35,812 nt of DNA from Rubrivivax sp. (GTDB taxonomy: Bacteria; Pseudomonadota; Gammaproteobacteria; Burkholderiales; Burkholderiaceae_C), in assembly GCA_026125665.1 (NCBI GenBank), contig JAHCKS010000051.1, positions 1-35,812 on the forward strand, read 5' to 3'. This document shows, piece by piece, positions 15,532 to 21,905 of this stretch. Under the pieces are notes generated by a model. That model saw nothing but the letters and a program-made list of their open reading frames with translations. It was not told the DNA's origin and did no database searches. The stretch's first letter is position 1; every line of letters starts with the position of its first letter. A program made the translations under genes and the position numbers.

Positions 15532-16608
15532 ATGAGCGACATGCACGTCTTCGCCGTCGGGCCGCTGCGTGCCGCGATGCGCCTCGTCGTCGCCGGCTTC
15601 GGCAGCGCACGCGAGGAGATCGACGCCGTCGTCGACAACCTCGTCGAAGCCAACCTCACCGGGCACGACTCACACGGCATCGGCATGCTGCCGCGCTACG
15701 CGGCCTCCTACCTCGAAGGCGGGCTGAAGCCGAACACGCACGTGCGCGTGGTGCACGACGCCGGTGCCGTGCTGCGGCTGGACGGCGACACCGGCTTCGG
15801 CCAGGTCATCGGCCACGAGGCGATGGCGCTCGGCATCGAGCGCGCGAAACGGCTGGGCACCTGCGTCGTGGCGCTCGGCCACTCGCACCACCTGGGGCGC
15901 ATCGGGGCCTGGGCCGAGCAGGCCGCCGCCGCCGGACTCGTCTCGCTGCACTTCGTCAACGTCGTGTCGCGGCCGATCGTCGCGCCGTTCGGCGGCGCCC
16001 GCGCCGGCTTCGGCACCAACCCGTTCACCGCCGGCGTGCCGTTGCCGGGGCGGCCGCCGTTCATCCTCGACTTCGCCACCAGCCGCATCGCCCAGGGCAA
16101 GACGCGTGTCGCCTACAACAAGGGCGAGCTGGTGCCCGAGGGTTGCCTCATCGACGACCGCGGCCGCCCGACCCGCGAGCCGCGCTTCAGCGTCGTGCCG
16201 CCCACTGGTGCCATCCTCACCTTCGGCGAGCACAAGGGCTACGGCCTCGCGGCGCTGTGCGAGCTGCTCGGCGGCGCGCTCGCCGCCGGGCTCGTCGGCC
16301 ACCGCGAGGACGGCACGCGCATGCGCGTGTGGAACGGCATGCTCAGCGTGCTGCTCGACCCGGCGGCGCTCGGCAACGTGCCGCGCTTCGAGGCCGAAGC
16401 CGGTGCCTTCGTCGAGAGCCTGCTCGGCGCCCCGGCCCGCGAAGGCTTCGAGCGCGTGCTGGTGGCCGGCGACCCCGAGCGGGCGATGCGCGCCGAGCGC
16501 ACGGCACGCGGCGTGCCGGTCGATGCGACGACCTGGCAGCAGATCCTCGACGCGGCGAAGTCGCTCGGTGTCGACCCGCGCGGCGTGCACGCCGCGGCGG
16601 CGGGCTGA
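15532..16608 (+). CDS. Ldh/MDH2-family dehydrogenase (malate/L-lactate/ureidoglycolate type)
   Basis: 358 residues from ATG at 15532 (a second ATG at 15541 is possible). TGHDSHGIGMLPRY holds the catalytic His, followed by LGHSHHLGRIGAWAEQAA, RPIVAPFGG...FGTNPFTAGVP, and GEHKGYGLAALCELLGGAL. This fold is distinct from classical lactate dehydrogenases and oxidises alpha-hydroxy acids with NAD(P). Known substrates include malate, ureidoglycolate, 2,3-diketogulonate and other sugar acids. In this block it could take the place of L-idonate dehydrogenase or act on a related aldonate. It lies 48 bp after the preceding gene and 27 bp before gluconokinase. Confidence 0.88.
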   Translation: MSDMHVFAVGPLRAAMRLVVAGFGSAREEIDAVVDNLVEANLTGHDSHGIGMLPRYAASYLEGGLKPNTHVRVVHDAGAVLRLDGDTGFGQVIGHEAMALGIERAKRLGTCVVALGHSHHLGRIGAWAEQAAAAGLVSLHFVNVVSRPIVAPFGGARAGFGTNPFTAGVPLPGRPPFILDFATSRIAQGKTRVAYNKGELVPEGCLIDDRGRPTREPRFSVVPPTGAILTFGEHKGYGLAALCELLGGALAAGLVGHREDGTRMRVWNGMLSVLLDPAALGNVPRFEAEAGAFVESLLGAPAREGFERVLVAGDPERAMRAERTARGVPVDATTWQQILDAAKSLGVDPRGVHAAAAG

Positions 16609-16635
16609 AGGCGCCGTGCGCATGGCGATGGCTCG

Positions 16636-17193
16636 ATGGCGGCCTGGCGCATCGTCGTGATGGGCGTCAGCGGCTGCGGCAAGAGCACGGTCGGCCGCGC
16701 GCTGGCCGAGGCGCTGGGCGCGCGCTTCGTCGAAGGCGACGAGCTGCACCCGCCGCAGAACGTGGCGCGCATGGCCGCCGGCGTGCCGCTGACCGACGCC
16801 GACCGCGCCGGCTGGCTGGACGACATCGGCCGCGTGCTGGCCGAGGCCGGGGCACCCGGGGCGGCCGGCGGGGTGGTCGTGTCGTGCTCGGCGCTCAAGC
16901 GCGCCTACCGCGACCGCCTGCGCGCCGCCGCGCCCGGCGTGCTGTTCGCGCACCTGCACGGCCCGCGCGAGCTGCTGCAGGCACGGCTGGCGCAGCGCCG
17001 CGGCCACTACATGCCGGCTTCGCTGCTGCAAAGCCAGTTCGAGGCCTTGCAGCCCCCGGCCGACGACGAGGGGGCGCTGGCGGCGGACATCGCGCTGGCG
17101 CCCCAGGCCATCGTCACGAGCCTGCTCGCGCAGCTCGGCGTGGCGCCGGCGCCCACCGAAGCAACACCACCCGTGCCGGACGTGCAGCCATGA
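16636..17193 (+). CDS. gntK: Gluconokinase
   Basis: 185 residues from ATG at 16636. The P-loop GVSGCGKST is near residue 10. EGDELHPPQNVARMAAGVPLTDADRAGWL is the classic GntK substrate segment, followed by VVSCSALKRAYRDRLR and an RRGHYMPASLLQSQFEALQPP lid. It phosphorylates gluconate at O6 to 6-phosphogluconate, feeding the Entner-Doudoroff or pentose phosphate route. Its stop overlaps the next start by ATGA (17190-17193), so the two are translationally coupled. The pairing of gluconokinase with a 5-ketogluconate reductase mirrors idnK-idnO of enteric bacteria. A C-terminal Pro/Ala-rich tail exceeds the usual ~175 residues slightly. Confidence 0.93.
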   Translation: MAAWRIVVMGVSGCGKSTVGRALAEALGARFVEGDELHPPQNVARMAAGVPLTDADRAGWLDDIGRVLAEAGAPGAAGGVVVSCSALKRAYRDRLRAAAPGVLFAHLHGPRELLQARLAQRRGHYMPASLLQSQFEALQPPADDEGALAADIALAPQAIVTSLLAQLGVAPAPTEATPPVPDVQP

Positions 17194-17963
17194 CGATCGA
17201 CGCGCAGACCTTCCGCCTCGACGGCCGCCTCGCGCTCGTCACGGGCTCGTCGGCCGGCATCGGCCTGGCGCTGGCGCGCGGCCTCGGCCAGGCCGGCGCC
17301 GTGCTGGCGCTGAACGGCCGCGACACGGCGAAGCTGCAGCGCGCCGCCGCGATGCTGCGCGCCGAGGGCCTCGTCGTGCACGAGTGCCCGTTCGACACCA
17401 CCGACGCCGCCGCCGTGGCCGCGGCGGTGGCGCGGCTCGAGGCCTCCGCCGGCGCCATCGACATCCTCGTCAACAACGCCGGCATCACGCGCCGCGCCCC
17501 GTTCCCCGAGCTGAAGGCCGAGGACTGGCACGACGTGCTGCACACCAACCTCGACGGCCTGTTCATCGTCGGCCAGGCCGTGGCGCGGCGCATGATCGAG
17601 CGCCGGCGCGGCAGCATCATCAACATCTGCTCGGTGCAAAGCGACGTCGGCCGCCCCGGGCTCGCGGCCTACGCCACCAGCAAGGGCGGCGCGAAGATGC
17701 TGACCAAGGCGATGGCCATCGACCTCGCGCCGCACGGCATCCGCGTCAACGCCATCGGCCCGGGCTACTTCAAGACGGAGCTCACCGCGGCGCTGGTGGC
17801 CGACGAGCAGTTCAATGCCTGGCTCGTCGGCCGCACGCCACAGCGCCGCTGGGGCGACGTGGCCGAGCTGGCGCCGGCGGCGGTGTTCCTGGCCAGCGAC
17901 GCGGCGAGCTTCGTCAACGGCCACGTCCTCTACATCGACGGCGGCCTGACGGCCACGCTCTGA
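17190..17963 (+). CDS. idnO: Gluconate 5-dehydrogenase / 5-ketogluconate reductase-like SDR
   Basis: 257 residues from ATG at 17190, overlapping the gluconokinase stop by 4 bp. Motifs: TGSSAGIG (18-25), NGRD with Arg44 after strand beta-2 (NADP preference), NNAGITRRAPFPEL, and Ser148-Tyr161-Lys165. The ending RTPQRRWGDVAELAPAAVFLASDAASFVNGHVLYIDGG is close to gluconate 5-dehydrogenases. It reduces 5-keto-D-gluconate to D-gluconate, which the adjacent kinase phosphorylates. The family is certain. The assignment to 5-ketogluconate rests on sequence resemblance and coupling to gntK. Confidence 0.87.
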   Translation: MTIDAQTFRLDGRLALVTGSSAGIGLALARGLGQAGAVLALNGRDTAKLQRAAAMLRAEGLVVHECPFDTTDAAAVAAAVARLEASAGAIDILVNNAGITRRAPFPELKAEDWHDVLHTNLDGLFIVGQAVARRMIERRRGSIINICSVQSDVGRPGLAAYATSKGGAKMLTKAMAIDLAPHGIRVNAIGPGYFKTELTAALVADEQFNAWLVGRTPQRRWGDVAELAPAAVFLASDAASFVNGHVLYIDGGLTATL

Positions 17964-17993
17964 GAGCGGCGGACAACCCTGCGGAGGAACGGC

Positions 17994-18374
17994 ATGCAGT
18001 TCACCAAGGTCATCCTCCACACCGGCGACGACGGCCGCGCCCGCTTCCGCGAGGAGGTGATCGCGCTCACCGAAGGCAAGCCGCAGGCGCGGCTGTCGGC
18101 GTTGATGCCGAGCGGCGGTTACCAGCTGCGCATGAGCCCGCCGGGCTTTCGCAGCGAGTTCCACTGCACCGAGAACCCGCAGTGGGTGTTCATCCTCGGC
18201 GGGCGCATGGAGATCGGGCTGCAGGACGGCAGCTCGCGCATCTTCGAGCCCGGACAGCACTTCTACTCGGCCGACACGCTGCCGGCCGGCGCCACCTTCG
18301 ACCCGGCGCGGCACGGACACTGGAGCCGCCAGGTCGGGCCCGAGCCGCTGGTGACGCTGTTCGTGCGCGGCTGA
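17994..18374 (+). CDS. Small single-domain cupin protein
   Basis: 126 residues from ATG at 17994 with a strong GGAGGA site. The cupin barrel is visible: PPGFRSEFHCTENPQWVFILGGRMEIGL (motif 1 region) and FEPGQHFYSAD (motif 2). The canonical HxH metal pair of motif 1 is replaced by FHCTE, and motif 2 retains one His, so metal binding is uncertain. Such proteins in sugar-acid operons may be isomerases, lactonases or ligand sensors; none can be assigned. It is co-transcribed with the SDR upstream (30 bp) and the regulator downstream. Confidence 0.8.
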   Translation: MQFTKVILHTGDDGRARFREEVIALTEGKPQARLSALMPSGGYQLRMSPPGFRSEFHCTENPQWVFILGGRMEIGLQDGSSRIFEPGQHFYSADTLPAGATFDPARHGHWSRQVGPEPLVTLFVRG

Positions 18375-18400
18375 CGGGTCGCGGCAGCGGCGGCGACCCG
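18375..18400 (+). other. Intercistronic stem-loop between cupin gene and fadR-type gene
   Basis: CGGGTCGC (18375-18382) and GCGACCCG (18393-18400) form a perfect 8-bp stem with a 10-nt loop starting at the base after the cupin stop. The AGGAGG ribosome-binding site of the next gene follows at 18406-18411. No T-run is present. It may reduce regulator expression relative to the enzymes or protect upstream mRNA. Confidence 0.5.
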
Positions 18401-18420
18401 ACGGCAGGAGGCGGCACGCC

Positions 18421-19206
18421 ATGGCCAGCAAGAACCTGCTCGGTCACGCGCTCGACGCGCTGGGCGAGGCCATCGCGGCCGGCCGCTACGCCGGCGGCGC
18501 GAGCCTGCCGCCGGAGCCGAGCCTGGGCCTGCAGCTGGGCGTCAGCCGCACGGTGGTGCGCGAGGCGGTGAAGTCGCTCGTCGCCAAGGGCATGCTCGTC
18601 ACCGGCCCGAAGCTGGGCACGCGCGTGCTCGCCGCCGAGCAGTGGAACTGGTTCGACCCCGACGTCGTGGCCTGGCACACGAAGGTCGGGCCGACACGCG
18701 AGTTCCTGCGCGACCTGCAGGAGCTGCGCCGCGTCGTCGAGCCGGCCGCCGTGCGGCTGGCCGCCGAGCGCGCCACCGCGGCCGACATCGCCGAGCTCGA
18801 GGCGGCCTTCGCCGGCATGTGCACTGCCGTGGCCACCGGCGGCGACTACGTCAGCAGCGACCTGCGTTTCCACCAGGGCCTGCTGCGCGCCGCCAACAAC
18901 CGCATGATGGCGCAGATGGCCAAGGCGCTGAGCGCGCTGCTGCGCACGAGCTTCGAGATCAGCACCACCAAGCCCGGCGGTGCCGCCGCGTCGCTGCCGA
19001 TGCACCGCGCCGTGCTCGATGCGGTCATCGCCCGCCAGCCGGGGAAGGCCGAACGCGCGTGCCTGGGCATCATCGACGGCGCGCGCGAGGACATCGACGC
19101 GGCGCTTGCCGCCGGCTTCTCGCTGCGGCCGCGCGTGCCGCGGCGGGGCGCCGCCCCCCCGGGCCCGCGCGCTCGGCGCGCCGGTGCCGCCACGCGCGTC
19201 GGCTGA
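18421..19206 (+). CDS. GntR-family (FadR/FCD) transcriptional regulator
   Basis: 261 residues from ATG at 18421 with AGGAGG upstream. The helix-turn-helix region is GASLPPEPSLGLQLGVSRTVVREAVKSLVAKGMLV. EQWNWFDPDVVAWH after the DNA-binding domain is typical of the DgoR-like branch that senses aldonates or their keto-deoxy products. The FCD domain shows ELRRVVEPAAVRLAA, LRFHQGLLRAANN and MHRAVLDAVIA. The last ~25 residues are low-complexity Arg/Ala/Pro. It probably controls the plus-strand block, possibly through the TNGTNNNACNA site at 14450. Its TGA overlaps an ATG at 19206, and the E1 alpha gene follows closely. Confidence 0.9.
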   Translation: MASKNLLGHALDALGEAIAAGRYAGGASLPPEPSLGLQLGVSRTVVREAVKSLVAKGMLVTGPKLGTRVLAAEQWNWFDPDVVAWHTKVGPTREFLRDLQELRRVVEPAAVRLAAERATAADIAELEAAFAGMCTAVATGGDYVSSDLRFHQGLLRAANNRMMAQMAKALSALLRTSFEISTTKPGGAAASLPMHRAVLDAVIARQPGKAERACLGIIDGAREDIDAALAAGFSLRPRVPRRGAAPPGPRARRAGAATRVG

Positions 19207-19241
19207 TGCCGCCGCGCCGCCGCGAAGGAACCCGGCCGCCG

Positions 19242-20252
19242 ATGCCGCCCGCCGACCTGCTTGCCCTGTACCGCACGATGGCGCGCATCCGCGCCTTCGA
19301 AGAAGCGGCCGAGGCCGCCAGCCAGGGCGGCGTGCAGGTGCTCGGCGCCGCCGCCGGCGCCGTGCCGGCCAAGGTGCGCGGGCCGCTGCACCTGTCGATC
19401 GGCCAGGAGGCGGTGGCCGCCGGCGTCTGCGCGCATCTCGAACGCGCCGACCTGCTGACCAGCACGCACCGCGGCCACGGCCACACGCTGGCCAAGGGCG
19501 CCGACGTCAACCGCATGATGGCCGAACTGTTCGGCAGGAGCGGCGGGCACAACGGCGGCAAGGGCGGCTCGATGCACATCGCCGACTTCTCGGTCGGCAT
19601 GCTCGGCGCCAACGGCGTCGTCGGCGCCGGCCTGCCGATCGCCTGCGGCGCGGCGCACGCGCTGAAGATCCGCGGCCTGCCGCAGATCGTCGCCTGCTTC
19701 TTCGGCGACGGCGCGGTGAACCGCGGCCCTTTCCTCGAGGCGCTGAACTGGGCCGCGGTGTACACGCTGCCGGTGCTTTTCGTCTGCGAGGACAACCGCT
19801 GGTCGGCGACGACGGTGACCGGCCCGCTCACGGCCGGCGAAGGCGCGGCGGCACGGGCGCGCGCCATCGGCGTGCCGGCCGAGGCGGTGGAAGGCAACGA
19901 CGTCGAGGCCGTGTCGGCACTCGCGGCGCGCCTGGTGGCCGAGGTGCGTGGCGGCGGCGGCCCGCGCTTCGTGCACGCCTTGACCTGGCGCGTGAAGGGC
20001 CACGTGTCGGTGGATGGCCAGGGCTACCGCGACCCGGCCGAGATCAACGCGGCGCGCACCGCCGATCCGCTGGCGCGGGCCCGTGCGCGGCTGCTCGCCC
20101 AGGGCCTGGCGCCCGCGGAGATCGACCCCATCGACGCGGCGGCGCGCGACGAGATCGACGCTGCACTTCGTTTTGCCGAAACCTCGCCGCCGCCCGAGCC
20201 GGCCGCGGCCTACGACGACGTGCAGACGCTGGGGGCGGGACTGTGGAGGTGA
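19242..20252 (+). CDS. Thiamine-dependent 2-oxoacid dehydrogenase E1 alpha subunit (AcoA/PdhA-like)
   Basis: 336 residues from ATG at 19242, preceded by GAAGGAA at a slightly long 12-nt spacing; ATG 19206, overlapping the regulator stop, would add 12 residues with no family match. The TPP motif begins GDGAVNRGPFLEALNWAAV and ends in the Asn of CEDNRW. THRGHGHTLAKG and HNGGKGGSMHIAD are standard E1 alpha segments. An insertion of about ten residues (EAASQGGVQVLGAAAGAVPAK) precedes the usual HLSIGQEA. E1 decarboxylates a 2-oxo acid or acetoin-like compound and passes the acyl group to E2. It overlaps the beta gene by GTGA (20249-20252). Confidence 0.9.
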   Translation: MPPADLLALYRTMARIRAFEEAAEAASQGGVQVLGAAAGAVPAKVRGPLHLSIGQEAVAAGVCAHLERADLLTSTHRGHGHTLAKGADVNRMMAELFGRSGGHNGGKGGSMHIADFSVGMLGANGVVGAGLPIACGAAHALKIRGLPQIVACFFGDGAVNRGPFLEALNWAAVYTLPVLFVCEDNRWSATTVTGPLTAGEGAAARARAIGVPAEAVEGNDVEAVSALAARLVAEVRGGGGPRFVHALTWRVKGHVSVDGQGYRDPAEINAARTADPLARARARLLAQGLAPAEIDPIDAAARDEIDAALRFAETSPPPEPAAAYDDVQTLGAGLWR

Positions 20253-21256
20253 ACGCTATCGACGGACACGGCGCGGCCGGCGGGCCGCCGGGTGCCGTGC
20301 AGACGATGACCTGCGCCGAGGCCGCCGCCGCGGCGCTGGCCGACGCGATGGCCGCGGACGAGCGCATCGTCGCGCTCGGCGAGGACCTCGGCCGCGGCGG
20401 CATCTTCGGCCAGTACCAGGGCCTCGCGCAGCGCTTCGGCGCGGCGCGTGTCATCGACACCCCCATCTCCGAGAGCACGATCATGGGCGCCGCGGTGGGC
20501 ATGGCGCTCGCGGGTCTCAGGCCCGTCGTCGAGATGCGCGTCGCCGACTTCGCGATGTGCGCGATGGACGAGATCGTCAACCAGGCGGCGAAGAACCGCT
20601 ACATGTTCGGCGGCCAGGGCCGCGTGAACCTCGTCGCGCGGCTGCCGATCGGCCTGTGGGGCGGCTCGGCGGCGCAGCACTCGCAGAGCTTCGAGGCCTG
20701 GTTCGCGCACCTGCCGGGCGTGGTGGTGCTGTGCCCGAGCACGCCGCAGGACAGCTACACGATGCTGCGTGCCGCGCTCGCCGGCGACGACCCGGTGATC
20801 CACATGGAGCACAAGGAGCTGTGGGGGCGGAAGGGCCCGGTGGACCGCGGCGCGGCCGCGATGCTCGGCCGCGCGCGCACGCTGCGGCAAGGGCGCGACC
20901 TCACGATCGTCACCTGGTCGGCCGCGGTGCACGTCGTGAACGACGCCGCGGCGGCGCTCGCTGCCGGGGGCATCGACGCGAGCGTCATCGACCTCGGCAC
21001 GATCTGGCCGTGGGACCGCGACGCCGTGTGCGCCGACGCGGCGCGCACCGGCCGGCTGCTGGTCGTGCACGAGGCGGTGCAGGCGGCCGGATTCGGCGCC
21101 GAGGTGGCCGCGAGCGTGGCCGAGCACACCGGCTGCCGCGTCGCGCGCCTGGGCGCGCCGCGTGTGCCGGTGGGGTATGCGGCGGCGCTGGAGGACGAGG
21201 TGCGGCTCGGGGTGCAGGGCGTCGTGCGGGCGGCAACGGCGATCCTCGCGCGATGA
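20249..21256 (+). CDS. Thiamine-dependent 2-oxoacid dehydrogenase E1 beta subunit (AcoB/PdhB-like)
   Basis: 335 residues from a GTG at 20249 overlapping the alpha stop; GGAG lies directly upstream, and family homology begins near an internal ATG at 20306. Landmarks: ERIVALGEDLGRGGIFGQYQGL, DTPISESTIMGAAVGMA, MDEIVNQAAKNRYMFGG, AQHSQSFEAWFAHLPGVVV and HMEHKELW. It forms the alpha2beta2 heterotetramer with the preceding gene. No E2 (lipoyl acyltransferase) or E3 follows: an Rhs fragment begins within 10 bp of the stop. The complex must use E2/E3 encoded elsewhere, act as a stand-alone decarboxylase, or have lost its partners. Confidence 0.9.
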   Translation: MNAIDGHGAAGGPPGAVQTMTCAEAAAAALADAMAADERIVALGEDLGRGGIFGQYQGLAQRFGAARVIDTPISESTIMGAAVGMALAGLRPVVEMRVADFAMCAMDEIVNQAAKNRYMFGGQGRVNLVARLPIGLWGGSAAQHSQSFEAWFAHLPGVVVLCPSTPQDSYTMLRAALAGDDPVIHMEHKELWGRKGPVDRGAAAMLGRARTLRQGRDLTIVTWSAAVHVVNDAAAALAAGGIDASVIDLGTIWPWDRDAVCADAARTGRLLVVHEAVQAAGFGAEVAASVAEHTGCRVARLGAPRVPVGYAAALEDEVRLGVQGVVRAATAILAR

Positions 21257-21265
21257 GGCCGCCGG

Positions 21266-21510
21266 GTGACGAGCGTCTACACCACCGAGGCGACGAGCAA
21301 CCGGCTGCTGGGCATGATGAAACCCACGCGCAGCCTGGGCCACGACGCGGCGGGCAACACCACGGCCGACAGCGGCTACGGCCTGGGCAGCTACAGCGCC
21401 ACCTACGGCCTGGACAACCGCATGGCCGCACTGAGCAAGGCCGGCGTGACGACCACCTACGCGTTGGACGGCATGGGGCGGCGGGTGCGCAAGCACGACG
21501 GCACGGGGCC
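21266..21510 (+). pseudogene. Rhs/YD-repeat protein fragment
   Basis: A GTG at 21266 opens an Rhs-type frame: SVYTTEATSNRLLGM, TRSLGHDAAGNTTAD, YSATYGLDNRMAALSKAG, TTYALDGMGRRVRKHDGTG. These are YD-type repeats, as found before the C-terminal core of RHS/polymorphic-toxin proteins. Similarity stops near 21510, where the DNA becomes the reverse strand of a caspase gene; the frame then runs on to a stop at about 21553. Only about 80 codons remain of a family usually >1000 codons, so this is a remnant with no start, secretion signal or toxin domain. Confidence 0.75.
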
Positions 21511-21732
21511 CGCGTCGTTCACCGGGTTGCGCAGCTCGGCGCCCTTGGCGTAGGCGGCGTTGCCGATGACGAGTGCCACGCGGGGCGGCGCTGCGCCGGC
21601 CGCGGAGCCGGGCGCCGGCCCGGCCGTGGGTTGCGCCAGCGCCAAGCCGGCGGGCACCAGCCCGGCCAGGCACCACGCCAACCGGACGAGCCTCGACACG
21701 AAGCGTCCGCAAAGCGATGTCATGAGTCTCAT
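21457..21732 (-). pseudogene. Truncated caspase-domain (peptidase C14) secreted protein
   Basis: ATG at 21732 gives a signal peptide (MRLMTSLCGR, then LAWCLAGLVPAGLALA), a Pro/Ala linker, and the first caspase-fold motif RVALVIGNAAY...LRNPVNDA. After codon ~74 (near 21511) the match ends, because the DNA switches to the Rhs fragment; the frame stops at 21457. The catalytic His and Cys of C14 peptidases would lie further downstream and are absent. It is downstream of the sensor kinase on the same strand, 173 bp away. It is probably a non-functional remnant that may still be secreted as a short peptide. Confidence 0.7.
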
Positions 21733-21905
21733 GCGCGAGCCCTCCCACGGCCTCGTCCGCCGCCATTCGAGCGGCGGCGGCCGCTGCACGCAGGGAGCAT
21801 GGCCGCGCGCCGTGGGCCACTTGCCACCTGCCACTTGCCGCCCGGCTGCGGCCCGGAGCGCGCCTCCAGGTGACGCAGCGCCGGCTGGCGCAGCGCGCCG
21901 GGCGT
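21733..21905. other. Gap with hairpin and heptamer repeat between truncated caspase gene and sensor kinase
   Basis: A 7-bp inverted repeat, CCGCCGC (21757-21763) and GCGGCGG (21771-21777), could form a hairpin. Three consecutive CCACYTG heptamers run from 21817 to 21837. No open frame with family similarity was seen. Confidence 0.5.

Noticed and set aside
14352-17963. 1203-codon plus-strand frame spanning several genes
   Set aside because: For most of its length it is an Arg/Ala-rich shadow of other frames; only its end coincides with the real SDR at 17190-17963.
21757-21777. GC hairpin as terminator of the sensor kinase gene
   Set aside because: No T-run follows on the minus strand and it lies about 130 bp after the kinase stop.
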